Below are positions 46,833 to 53,676 of a stretch of DNA of 55,253 nt, in pieces (the stretch's first letter is position 1; each line of letters opens with the position of its first letter). Below the pieces are notes generated by a model that was not told the origin of the DNA, searched no databases, and saw only the letters and a program-made list of their open reading frames with translations. The position numbers and the translations under genes were made by a program. Source of the stretch: an uncultured Alphaproteobacteria bacterium (GTDB taxonomy: Bacteria; Pseudomonadota; Alphaproteobacteria; Micropepsales; Micropepsaceae); contig CADEFU010000018.1 in NCBI GenBank assembly GCA_902826695.1, forward strand, positions 1-55,253. The letters are read 5' to 3'.

Positions 46833-47141
46833 ATGACCGATCCAGCAATGATCATGTTCTTTGGCCTCGCCCTAGGCTTTGCCATTTCTGGTGTGGTGTC
46901 GAACTTCTTCCAACTTGTGACTGACGGCGCGTCGGTGTTCCACCTTCCGGTGACGAATGATGCGCGACGCTTTGCGGTCGTCGCGCTCCTCATTTTGGCA
47001 GGGCCGCACATTCTGCTGCGCGTAGCCGACCGGTCAGCTCGCGATGGCGATTGGCCGGTCTCTTACACGCTGGGCTGCCTGTTGCTGGGGTTCGTGTGGT
47101 CGTTCCTCCTCGGCTACATGGCGCTCTCGATCGTCATCTAG
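46833..47141 (+). CDS. small integral membrane protein (102 residues)
   Basis: Three predicted helices (residues about 7-28, 46-66 and 80-100). MTDPAMIMFFGLALGFAISG then VVSNFFQLVTD is the most distinctive part; a resemblance to DUF6949 is only a memory. ATG 46833 is chosen; the frame is open upstream for 330 bases without conservation. Its stop overlaps the convergent PhoH gene by 4 bases. Function unknown. Confidence 0.7.
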   Translation: MTDPAMIMFFGLALGFAISGVVSNFFQLVTDGASVFHLPVTNDARRFAVVALLILAGPHILLRVADRSARDGDWPVSYTLGCLLLGFVWSFLLGYMALSIVI

Positions 47142-47896
47142 AGAACGGTCAGCATCGCGGCCACGAGTGGGTGGCGCACGATGTCCTTGTCCTCCAGCCT
47201 GATCACGCCGATGTCGTCCAGCGCGCTTAGGCGGTCGGCAACTTGGCCGAGGCCGCTCATGCCGGGCAGCAGGTCCGTCTGATCCGGGTCGCCCGTCATC
47301 ACCATGGTCGATTGCCAGCCGAGCCGTGTCAGCAACATCTTCAGCTGACCGTAGGTGCAGTTCTGCGCCTCGTCGATGACGATGAAGGCGTTGTTCAGCG
47401 TGCGGCCGCGCATATAGGCGACCGGCGCAATTTCGATGATGCCTTCGGCGAGATAGGTCTTGAGCCGCTTGTTGCCGAGGCGGTCGTTCAGCGCGTCGTA
47501 GAGCGGGCGCAGGTACGGGGCCAACTTGTCTTCGAGCGCGCCGGGCAGGAAGCCCAAGCTCTCGCCTGCCTCAACCGCGGGGCGCGAGAGGATGATGCGG
47601 GCGATCTTGCGTTCTTCAAGCGCCTCGACAGCCTTGGCGATGGCGAGAAACGTCTTGCCCGTGCCGGCGGGGCCGACAGCGACGACGAGATTGCGCGTAT
47701 CGATCGCTTCCAAAAGTCTGCGCTGGTTGTCGGAGCAGGGTTTGACGTGGCGCACATAGGCGCGCTCGGTGTGCTGATCGCGGGGCCTGTCGCGGTCGAG
47801 CGGCGACCAGGCATCGCGGCCGGCGAAAAGCGCGCGGACTTTGCTCGTCTCCTGATGGTCTTCACGCATGCGGCGGCGTGCTGCACGTTTACCCAT
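47138..47896 (-). CDS. phoH: PhoH family protein
   Basis: A 252-residue P-loop ATPase of the PhoH type. Walker A is GPAGTGKTFLAIAKA, Walker B/DEAQ is FIVIDEAQNCTYGQLKMLLT, followed by GDPDQTDLLPG. PhoH-like proteins are implicated in RNA metabolism, but the precise role is not defined. The N-terminal 50 residues are basic and variable. The basic start MGKRAARRRM is at ATG 47896. Overlaps the small membrane protein gene by 4 bases. Confidence 0.93.
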   Translation of the reverse strand: MGKRAARRRMREDHQETSKVRALFAGRDAWSPLDRDRPRDQHTERAYVRHVKPCSDNQRRLLEAIDTRNLVVAVGPAGTGKTFLAIAKAVEALEERKIARIILSRPAVEAGESLGFLPGALEDKLAPYLRPLYDALNDRLGNKRLKTYLAEGIIEIAPVAYMRGRTLNNAFIVIDEAQNCTYGQLKMLLTRLGWQSTMVMTGDPDQTDLLPGMSGLGQVADRLSALDDIGVIRLEDKDIVRHPLVAAMLTVL

Positions 47897-48172
47897 GAGG
47901 CTACTCCCCTCGAACGCGGAGGCGCGCGCGACAGCCGCGCGTGCTCATCCAACACAAATCTTTCACAGGAATTTCGCGGTGTCGGGGGCGGGAGGCTGCG
48001 CGCGGGACGAGTGCGCGATGCCTGCAACGGTCCAAAAGTGTTCCCACACTGGGCACTGGACGCAAAGTGACTCCCGAACGAATCACACGGCTGAACTCAG
48101 CGTAGCGAGTTTGTAGCTGCGCGTGGGTAAACGGAAGATGACGATTAGGCCGGTGTTGCGGGAAAGACTCAG

Positions 48173-49039
48173 TTATGCGCGCGCGAGTCGTGCCAGGCGA
48201 AACAGCGCCGGCGCGACCGCTGTGACGAACAGCGAGATCAGTCCGAATTGAATGGCCTGCGCAATCCGAGGATCGAGACCCTCGAGCAGGGGGGCGGCGA
48301 GCCGGGTGATTGCGAAGACGGCGGCAAGGCCGAGCGCCGTCGCTAAGCCCGCAAGCAGCCAATTGGGATGGCGCGCGTAGTCGATCGAGCTACGCTCGAT
48401 CAGGCGGCCGATCCACCAAGCAGCCAGGAAGGCAACGAGGCCAAACAACGGCGCGGGTACAGGTGTGCGCGGCCAAGCGAACAGCAAGACGGGGATGATT
48501 GACGCGATCACGATCAGATACACGATCGGGTTCAAGCGCGACCAGGTTGGGTCGTTCACGAAGAGCGCGAAGATTGCGATCGAGGCAAGACCGAGCAATG
48601 CGCCGCCCAGTACGTCTTCCACGTCGTGTACACCGAGGTAAAGGCGCGAGAAGCAAACGCCGGCCGCGATCAGGATCGCCAGCCCCCACGCCCAGCCGCG
48701 TTTGATCTCGTGTGCGAGCCAGAGCCACATCGCGACCGCGATCTGCGCATGGCCCGAGGGAAACCCAAACGACTCGCCGACCCTTCCGTCGAGCGCTAGA
48801 TCAAGGGCCGGCCGCGGGTCTTGGAACAGGTCCTTCAGGAACGAGTTCGTAAGGGCGACGAAGCCGATGAGCATGGCGACGCGCGTGAACATCGCCTTGT
48901 CCCAGAGCCAATAGCCGAGCGGCAGCAAGATGAGGAAGAACGGCGTGTAGCCGAGCGCGGAAAGCGCCGTGAAGATTTGGGTGTTTGTCTCCGAGCGGAG
49001 CGGAAGGACCCAAGTGAGGTCGTGGAGGAAGGATTCCAT
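48173..49039 (-). CDS. PAP2 family phosphatase, membrane-bound
   Basis: A 288-residue membrane protein with about eight or nine helices. The three acid-phosphatase motifs are present: KDLFQDPRPAL (KxxxxxxRP), GFPSGHAQIAVAM (PSGH) and SRLYLGVHDVEDVLGG (SRxxxxxHxxxD). Family members dephosphorylate lipid phosphates or undecaprenyl pyrophosphate. ATG 49039 is preceded by no conserved sequence. The C-terminal half adds helices and a basic end. Substrate unknown. Confidence 0.88.
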   Translation of the reverse strand: MESFLHDLTWVLPLRSETNTQIFTALSALGYTPFFLILLPLGYWLWDKAMFTRVAMLIGFVALTNSFLKDLFQDPRPALDLALDGRVGESFGFPSGHAQIAVAMWLWLAHEIKRGWAWGLAILIAAGVCFSRLYLGVHDVEDVLGGALLGLASIAIFALFVNDPTWSRLNPIVYLIVIASIIPVLLFAWPRTPVPAPLFGLVAFLAAWWIGRLIERSSIDYARHPNWLLAGLATALGLAAVFAITRLAAPLLEGLDPRIAQAIQFGLISLFVTAVAPALFRLARLARA

Positions 49040-49610
49040 GATCAGGGCTATAGCATGCCGGCCGTGGGGCACAACGGCTAGATGCGGCGCTGTTGGCGAA
49101 GTCTGAGCGTCGGCGTAGCGGGGACGCTTCACCTACGCAGGGTGCTTCGGGGGACGGCGCCGTTGATGGCGCCTCCATTGGCTGTTCCAGTTGTCGCGCG
49201 CGATCGCCGCCATCGATCAGGTGTAAGTGCTTGTCAGAAAGCACCGCGCATGTGCCGTGAGATACGAACATGCTTATATTTGGACGCGGCCGGTAAATCG
49301 AGCTGCCCTTGAGATTGAGATCGCGCGACGACCAAGCATCAATCATCATTGCATCGCGATAGTGCAGGCGCGTCTTCAATGGTTGTCACAGAATCTAGGC
49401 CCGTCGCGTATTGAGTATCTCTCTATAAACTCCATTGCATGACGCCCGTGCAGCAGTTCGCGATGGAAAGTGAAACTCTCCTATCAGGAGGTGTTGGGGT
49501 CGGAGTTGATTTATCTGTCACGTGCTGGGGTCGGAGTTGATTTATCTCTTCTGGAATGGGTTGCGGCGCGCACGAAAACTGCAAGAGACGAATCGACGGA
49601 GTGCAAACCC
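49040..49610. other. 571-base gap before the first RAYT
   Basis: No convincing gene. It holds a short hairpin CTCCT-ATC-AGGAG (49478-49490) and two direct copies of a 22-base repeat (49495-49516 and 49526-49547). Base composition is lower in GC than the flanks around 49200-49450. The PAP2 promoter must also lie here. Confidence 0.6.
49495..49547 (+). repeat. two direct copies of a REP-like 22-base element upstream of RAYT 1
   Basis: TGGGGTCGGAGTTGATTTAT, followed by CT, occurs at 49495-49516 and again at 49526-49547, 31 bases apart. They lie 64-116 bases before the first RAYT gene. A degenerate copy precedes the second RAYT and an inverted relative follows it, which is the arrangement expected of REP substrates of these transposases. 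Confidence 0.75.
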
Positions 49611-50306
49611 ATGGCACGTCTCGGCAGGTACTTCATTCCAGGTCAGCCGCTTCACGTCATACAGCGCGGCAACGATCGTCGTTCCATATTCTTCGCGCCG
49701 GACGACTATGCTCGCTACCGGGAGTGGTTGCACGTGGCATCGGTCGCCAACGGTTGTGCGATCCATGCCTATGTTCTTATGTCCAATCACGTGCACATGC
49801 TGGTGACGCCAAGCAACGAAGACAGCCTGCCCAAGACAATGCAGTCGCTCGGCCGACGCTATGTGCGGCACATCAACTGGGCTTACGGACGATCGGGCAC
49901 GATGTGGGAAGGGCGCTACCGGGCGGCGATGATCGATCCGGACACCTGCCTTCTGGCGTGCATGCGCTACATCGAACTCAATCCCGTGCGCGCGAAACTG
50001 GTGAAAGAGCCGCGCGACTACCAATGGTCGAGTTACCGAGCGAATGTTTTCGGCGAATACGACGCTTTGGTGAAGGAGCACGAGCGCTACCGCGACCTTG
50101 GCGTCGACGCGGCGCAACGCCGGGCGGCATACCAAACGCTGTTCGATGAGCCGCTGGATGAGGAATTCATCGCCACGTTGCGCGCGGCTACGAACGGCGG
50201 TTGGCCGTTCGGCGGCGACCAATTCAAACAGCTGATTGCACAATCGCTCGGACGGCGAGTCTCGCCGTTGCCGAGGGGCCGCCCGCCAAAGTCAATTGCC
50301 ATTTGA
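49611..50306 (+). CDS. REP-associated tyrosine transposase (RAYT 1)
   Basis: A 231-residue Y1/HUH transposase of the IS200-like REP-associated family. MARLGRYFIPGQPLHVIQRG begins it; the HUH motif is His60-Val-His62 (MSNHVHML) and the nucleophile is Tyr120 in MRYIELNPVRAKL. ATG 49611 is the start shared with its paralogue at 52545. The gene is complete. RAYTs act on nearby REP palindromes, and are usually domesticated single copies rather than free insertion sequences. Two REP-like repeats are upstream and an 8-bp inverted repeat (50320-50348) downstream. Confidence 0.9.
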   Translation: MARLGRYFIPGQPLHVIQRGNDRRSIFFAPDDYARYREWLHVASVANGCAIHAYVLMSNHVHMLVTPSNEDSLPKTMQSLGRRYVRHINWAYGRSGTMWEGRYRAAMIDPDTCLLACMRYIELNPVRAKLVKEPRDYQWSSYRANVFGEYDALVKEHERYRDLGVDAAQRRAAYQTLFDEPLDEEFIATLRAATNGGWPFGGDQFKQLIAQSLGRRVSPLPRGRPPKSIAI

Positions 50307-50319
50307 CCCGTCACGCCCC

Positions 50320-50348
50320 CTTGCCAAGACCTTGTTAGTATTGGCAAG
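50320..50348. repeat. 8-bp inverted repeat after RAYT 1
   Basis: CTTGCCAA (50320-50327) and TTGGCAAG (50341-50348) flank 13 bases, just after the RAYT stop and before the truncated luxR copy. It could be a REP stem or a weak terminator; no T-run follows. Confidence 0.5.
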
Positions 50349-50372
50349 TTGCGCGAAAGACGGGGCAATGAC

Positions 50373-50612
50373 GTGACAGCCGTGCCGACCAACGCGACCT
50401 TTGAAGCTGTTCAAGCAATTCAGCGCGCGCCCAGTGTCGGCAAAATCAAAGAAGTCCTGCGGCGCGTCGCGGATCACAGAGGATACGAGTTCTTTCACTG
50501 CTCGGCGCCCCCGCCGGTCGGCGCCGATGTCATCGCTCCAGTTGTCGTGAAGTATCTCACCTTTAGCCGTGAAATTGATGGCACTATAGACCCTCTTTGC
50601 CAGAGCATGTGA
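50373..50612 (+). pseudogene. truncated LuxR-type regulator (N-terminal fragment)
   Basis: A 79-residue frame starting GTG 50373. Its block NATFEAVQAIQRAPSVGKIK then EVLRRVADHRGYEFFHC aligns with the N-terminus of the intact LuxR next door (NTMLDAVQALQRAPSILKVK, EILRQAASPHGFEHFLC). Homology stops after about 45 residues, so the ligand pocket and the DNA-binding domain are missing. It is a partial duplicate 20 bases upstream of the intact gene; it might still be translated as a small protein. Confidence 0.75.
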
Positions 50613-50633
50613 TCGCTGGAACGTGACGAGCAG

Positions 50634-51368
50634 ATGCACAACACAAGACCGATGGCTGCGCTAACAAACACCATGCTGGATGCGGTGCAGGCTCTGCAGC
50701 GCGCGCCCAGCATTCTCAAGGTCAAAGAGATACTGCGCCAAGCCGCGAGCCCGCACGGATTCGAACACTTCCTATGCTGGAGTCCAGCCGATCAGCCGGT
50801 GAATCCAGGCCTGGCCATGTTCGAGAACTGGCCGGCAGCGTGGAGACGCTGCTATCTAGAGAACCGATTGCACGCGAGCGACCCGATATTTGAATACAGC
50901 CAACGAACACCCCACCCATTTCTCTGGAGCGAAGCTACCAAAAAGGGAGTGTCGCCAGCTGCGTCGCGTACGATGGACTTGGCCGCGAGCTTTGGTCTGC
51001 GTGAGGGTTTTGTAGTGCCGATCTACGGAATCGGCGGTCAGCTACATGGGATGACCCTGGCCGGCCGAGCCCCAAGCCGCGATGTGGTCGCTCGTGCCGA
51101 ACTGCATTTGATTTCTATGTATGCGTACGCGCGGGCCAAGCAGTTGCAGCGGCGCGAACCGGAACCCACCATTCGTCTGACACCGCGTGAGCGCGAAGCG
51201 GTGCGCTGGGCGGCAATCGGCAAGACCGACTGGGAGATCGGAGAACTGGTCGGCATCAGTGAAAGTGCCGCCCACAAACGTATCGAGAGCGCGAAGCGAA
51301 AGTTCGGCGTGGCAACTCGCATCCAGGCGGTCGTCGAAGCCCTGCGCCGAGGCTACATTCAGCTCTGA
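50634..51368 (+). CDS. luxR: LuxR family acyl-homoserine-lactone receptor
   Basis: A 244-residue quorum-sensing regulator. The autoinducer-binding residues known from TraR (W57, Y61, D70, P71, W85) are Trp70, Tyr74, Asp83, Pro84 and Trp98 with identical spacing, and a conserved Gly is at 125. The C-terminal LuxR HTH is TPREREAVRWAAIGKTDWEI then GELVGISESAAHKRIESAKR. All AHL-contact positions are kept, so it should be a true AHL receptor and not a solo of other ligands. ATG 50634 is used; ATG 50652 is possible. luxI follows 74 bases downstream. Confidence 0.93.
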   Translation: MHNTRPMAALTNTMLDAVQALQRAPSILKVKEILRQAASPHGFEHFLCWSPADQPVNPGLAMFENWPAAWRRCYLENRLHASDPIFEYSQRTPHPFLWSEATKKGVSPAASRTMDLAASFGLREGFVVPIYGIGGQLHGMTLAGRAPSRDVVARAELHLISMYAYARAKQLQRREPEPTIRLTPREREAVRWAAIGKTDWEIGELVGISESAAHKRIESAKRKFGVATRIQAVVEALRRGYIQL

Positions 51369-51377
51369 AGGCAACTG

Positions 51378-51387
51378 CCTGATCAGG
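51378..51387. promoter_or_regulatory. candidate lux-box palindrome upstream of luxI
   Basis: CCTGATCAGG is a perfect 10-base palindrome, 10 bases after the luxR stop and 56 bases before the luxI ATG, with AACT on its left and AGTT further on its right. A lux box at this position would explain autoinduction of luxI by LuxR. Motif spacing is not a textbook CT-N12-AG. Confidence 0.5.
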
Positions 51388-51442
51388 GAAAGTTCTGTAG
51401 ACGCCAGCTACTAGGATGCCTCCATCCATACGGAGGTAATCC

Positions 51443-52105
51443 ATGCTGCATCTCATCGACGAGACTAACCGTAGCGACCCGCTCTACGCTGATATGCTCG
51501 AGCAGTCCTACCTAATCCGGCACGACATATACGTGAACTTCCGCGGCTGGAAGGGGCTGGATCGGCCCGACGGGCGTGAGATCGATCAGTTCGACAACGA
51601 AGATGCTAGATACCTCGTCTGGGCCGACGGCAGCGAAGTCGTCGGCGGAGCGCGCTTCGTACCCACGACGAAGCCGCACCTGATGTCCGACGTGTTTCCA
51701 CACCTCGTCACCCTTGGAGAAATCCCGCGCGATCCGAACATATGGGAGCTGACGCGGATCTTCACGTCCCGTGGCGGGAAGAGCCGGGTAAATCGTCGCC
51801 AGGTTACCCTCGATGTTTTCGCCGGCATGTTCGAAATGGCCGTCGAGTTGCGGTTAAAGGCGATCAGCGTCGTTTGCGACACGTTCTTCTTACCGCGCCT
51901 CCTTGAGCGCGGAATCGATGCCACGCCTTTAGGATTGCCGACCCCATACCCGGAGGGGACGTGCATCGCAATTGTCATCCCAATATCGGTCGACCAACTC
52001 ATCGCCGCACGTGGCAACGACTGTGGCCGTCTTCTCTACAACATCAATACACCGCCATCTCAGCGCACTCCTGTTCCCGGCGACGCGGTGGTCTATGCCA
52101 ACTAA
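51443..52105 (+). CDS. luxI: acyl-homoserine-lactone synthase
   Basis: A 220-residue LuxI-family enzyme that makes an AHL from S-adenosylmethionine and acyl-ACP. The invariant residues are present: Arg in LIRHDIYVNFRGW with the Trp, Glu/Asp in EIDQFDNEDARYL, Arg in GGARFVPTTK, Phe in MSDVFPHL, and Glu/Arg in IWELTRIFTSRGG. One conserved Phe is Tyr (RHDIY). GGAGG at 51432-51436 gives a strong site for ATG 51443. The acyl chain length cannot be predicted. Its end overlaps the next gene by 11 bases. Confidence 0.95.
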   Translation: MLHLIDETNRSDPLYADMLEQSYLIRHDIYVNFRGWKGLDRPDGREIDQFDNEDARYLVWADGSEVVGGARFVPTTKPHLMSDVFPHLVTLGEIPRDPNIWELTRIFTSRGGKSRVNRRQVTLDVFAGMFEMAVELRLKAISVVCDTFFLPRLLERGIDATPLGLPTPYPEGTCIAIVIPISVDQLIAARGNDCGRLLYNINTPPSQRTPVPGDAVVYAN

Positions 52106-52412
52106 CGACGGCGGCAAGCACGGGCGGGGCGCTTACAAGATCGGCGACCCGCTGCCTGCTGATACTGCTGGTGAGCCCGACACTTCGCCTGATGAAGGCG
52201 TCGGGCCGCCAGATGGCGTCGGCAAGCGGCGTGGGCCGTATCGCACCGGCGATCTGTCGACGGGCAACAGCGACGCCGACATCTTGCGCGACCCCCAGGT
52301 TGCAGCGTTCGTGGAGGCGCTCACGCGCCTTCGAGATCCGCAGCAAAGGGCGCTGCTGGAGGGACTTGTGCGCGATTTTGCGCGCCAATCGGGAACCATA
52401 AAGCGAGTGTGA
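52095..52412 (+). CDS. small acidic protein overlapping luxI stop
   Basis: A 105-residue hydrophilic, Gly/Pro/Asp-rich protein with no known domain. It has two related motifs, GRGAYKIGDPL and RRGPYRTGDLS (G-x-Y-x-x-G-D), separated by an acidic linker, then a short helical C-terminus (PQVAAFVEALTRLRDPQQRA). ATG 52095 lies inside luxI, so translation is coupled. A small cotranscribed gene after cinI (cinS) controls an anti-repressor in Rhizobium; this gene sits in the same position but sequence homology is unproven. Confidence 0.6.
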   Translation: MPTNDGGKHGRGAYKIGDPLPADTAGEPDTSPDEGVGPPDGVGKRRGPYRTGDLSTGNSDADILRDPQVAAFVEALTRLRDPQQRALLEGLVRDFARQSGTIKRV

Positions 52413-52466
52413 TGTTTAGAAGTCGCAGCCGCACTACGCCGCGCGGAAGTTCACGTTCGAGGTGTG

Positions 52467-52488
52467 TTCGGGTTGGCGTTGATTTGCC
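52467..52488 (+). repeat. degenerate REP-like element upstream of RAYT 2
   Basis: TTCGGGTTGGCGTTGATTTG, then CC, resembles the 22-base repeat before RAYT 1 (GGGTyGGmGTTGATTT shared) and is at about the same distance from its RAYT gene (57-78 bases). Confidence 0.55.
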
Positions 52489-52544
52489 CCCTCGACTGCA
52501 CGCCTTTCCTACAGAAAGAAGCTAACCACTTGAGCACCAGCTGA

Positions 52545-53240
52545 ATGGCGCGTCTCGGAAGATACTTCATTCCAGGTTTGCCGCTGCATGTCGTTCAGCG
52601 CGGCAACGATCGCGGTGCGATCTTCTTCGCGTCCGCGGACTATGAACACTATCGAGAGTGGTTGCACGCTGCGTCCGCGGCCAACGGGTGCGCAATCCAC
52701 GCGTACGTCCTCTTGTCAAACCAAGTGCACCTCCTGGTCACGCCGCGCCATGAGAGCAGTCTGCCCAAGACGATGCAGTCGTTAGGCCGGCGTTACGTGC
52801 GCCATGTGAACGCGGCATACGGCCGCTCCGGGACGTTGTGGGAGGGGCGGTACCACGCGACCTTGATTGAAGCGGAGGCGCATCTGTTCGATTGTATGCG
52901 CTACATCGAACTGGCTCCGGTCCGCGCCAAGCTCGCGGCGCGTCCAGACGAGTATCGCTGGTCGAGCTATGGTTCGAATGCGCTTGGCAACTACGACCCG
53001 CTCGTGAAGCCGCACGCGCTCTATGTCGATCTCGCGAAGAAACCGTTGCAGCGGCAGCGCGCCTATCGTGCGCTTTACGACAAGAAGCTCACTGACGAGT
53101 TCATTGCCGCCTTACGCGGCGCGACGAACGGCGGGTGGCCGCTTGGTAGCGATCTCTTCAAGCAAAAAGTCGCGCTGGCGTTGGGGCGGCGCGTGGTGCC
53201 GCTATCGAAGGGAAGGCCGCCAAGGAACGATGCCGCCTGA
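52545..53240 (+). CDS. REP-associated tyrosine transposase (RAYT 2), HUH motif altered
   Basis: A 231-residue paralogue of the RAYT at 49611. It shares MARLGRYFIPG and most blocks, with nucleophile Tyr120 in MRYIELAPVRAKL conserved. The HUH motif reads Gln60-Val-His62 (LSNQVHLL; codon CAA) instead of His-x-His, so metal binding and catalysis are probably lost. The frame is otherwise open and normal length, so the change is a point substitution, not general decay. It is flanked by related short repeats in inverse orientation. Confidence 0.88.
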   Translation: MARLGRYFIPGLPLHVVQRGNDRGAIFFASADYEHYREWLHAASAANGCAIHAYVLLSNQVHLLVTPRHESSLPKTMQSLGRRYVRHVNAAYGRSGTLWEGRYHATLIEAEAHLFDCMRYIELAPVRAKLAARPDEYRWSSYGSNALGNYDPLVKPHALYVDLAKKPLQRQRAYRALYDKKLTDEFIAALRGATNGGWPLGSDLFKQKVALALGRRVVPLSKGRPPRNDAA

Positions 53241-53676
53241 CCGGTATCTGTCACCGGCGATCTGCGGGCCGTGTTTGCACGACAGCGAAACATACTCTGA
53301 CCCCGAAATCGCCTTTACTTTTCGGTGACACATTCGCTCTTGTTCCGCGGTGAGTGCGCACGCATCATGCTTGCACGCAGTGATCGCAAGTTGGGTGTTT
53401 GGTCATCGCTTCGGGCAGTAAGCGCAGGCGGCGACGCGCATCATCACTTATCGAGCTGGCACGAAGCGCGCGCGCGTCGTGTCCGCTGACGGGTTGGTAT
53501 CGGATCGACCTTCTTGCTGAACCCGGTGAGAAGCAAGGCCCGGTGCTTGAAGAGCGCGACGGTCGAACGGGATAGTGAGCCATCTCCTCGACCGTCGCGC
53601 TAACTCTTCGATGCGGTCGTCTGGCGAAGTCCAGTCAGTTGCGACTGGCCCGGGCTTCTGGCGCACCGTCAGCGCG
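53241..53676. other. 436-base gap between RAYT 2 and the RTX gene
   Basis: No gene I can support. At 53287-53307 lies the inverted relative of the REP-like repeat (reverse complement TCGGGGTCAGAGTATGTTTC), and CCGAAA (53303-53308) with TTTCGG (53320-53325) forms a hairpin. The remaining part has only short chance frames. It must include the 3' end of the RTX transcript, but no clear terminator is seen. Confidence 0.5.

Noticed and set aside
49495..49547. CRISPR-like array from the two short direct repeats
   Set aside because: Only two copies with a 9-base spacer and no cas genes; the repeats fit REP-like elements of the adjacent RAYT.
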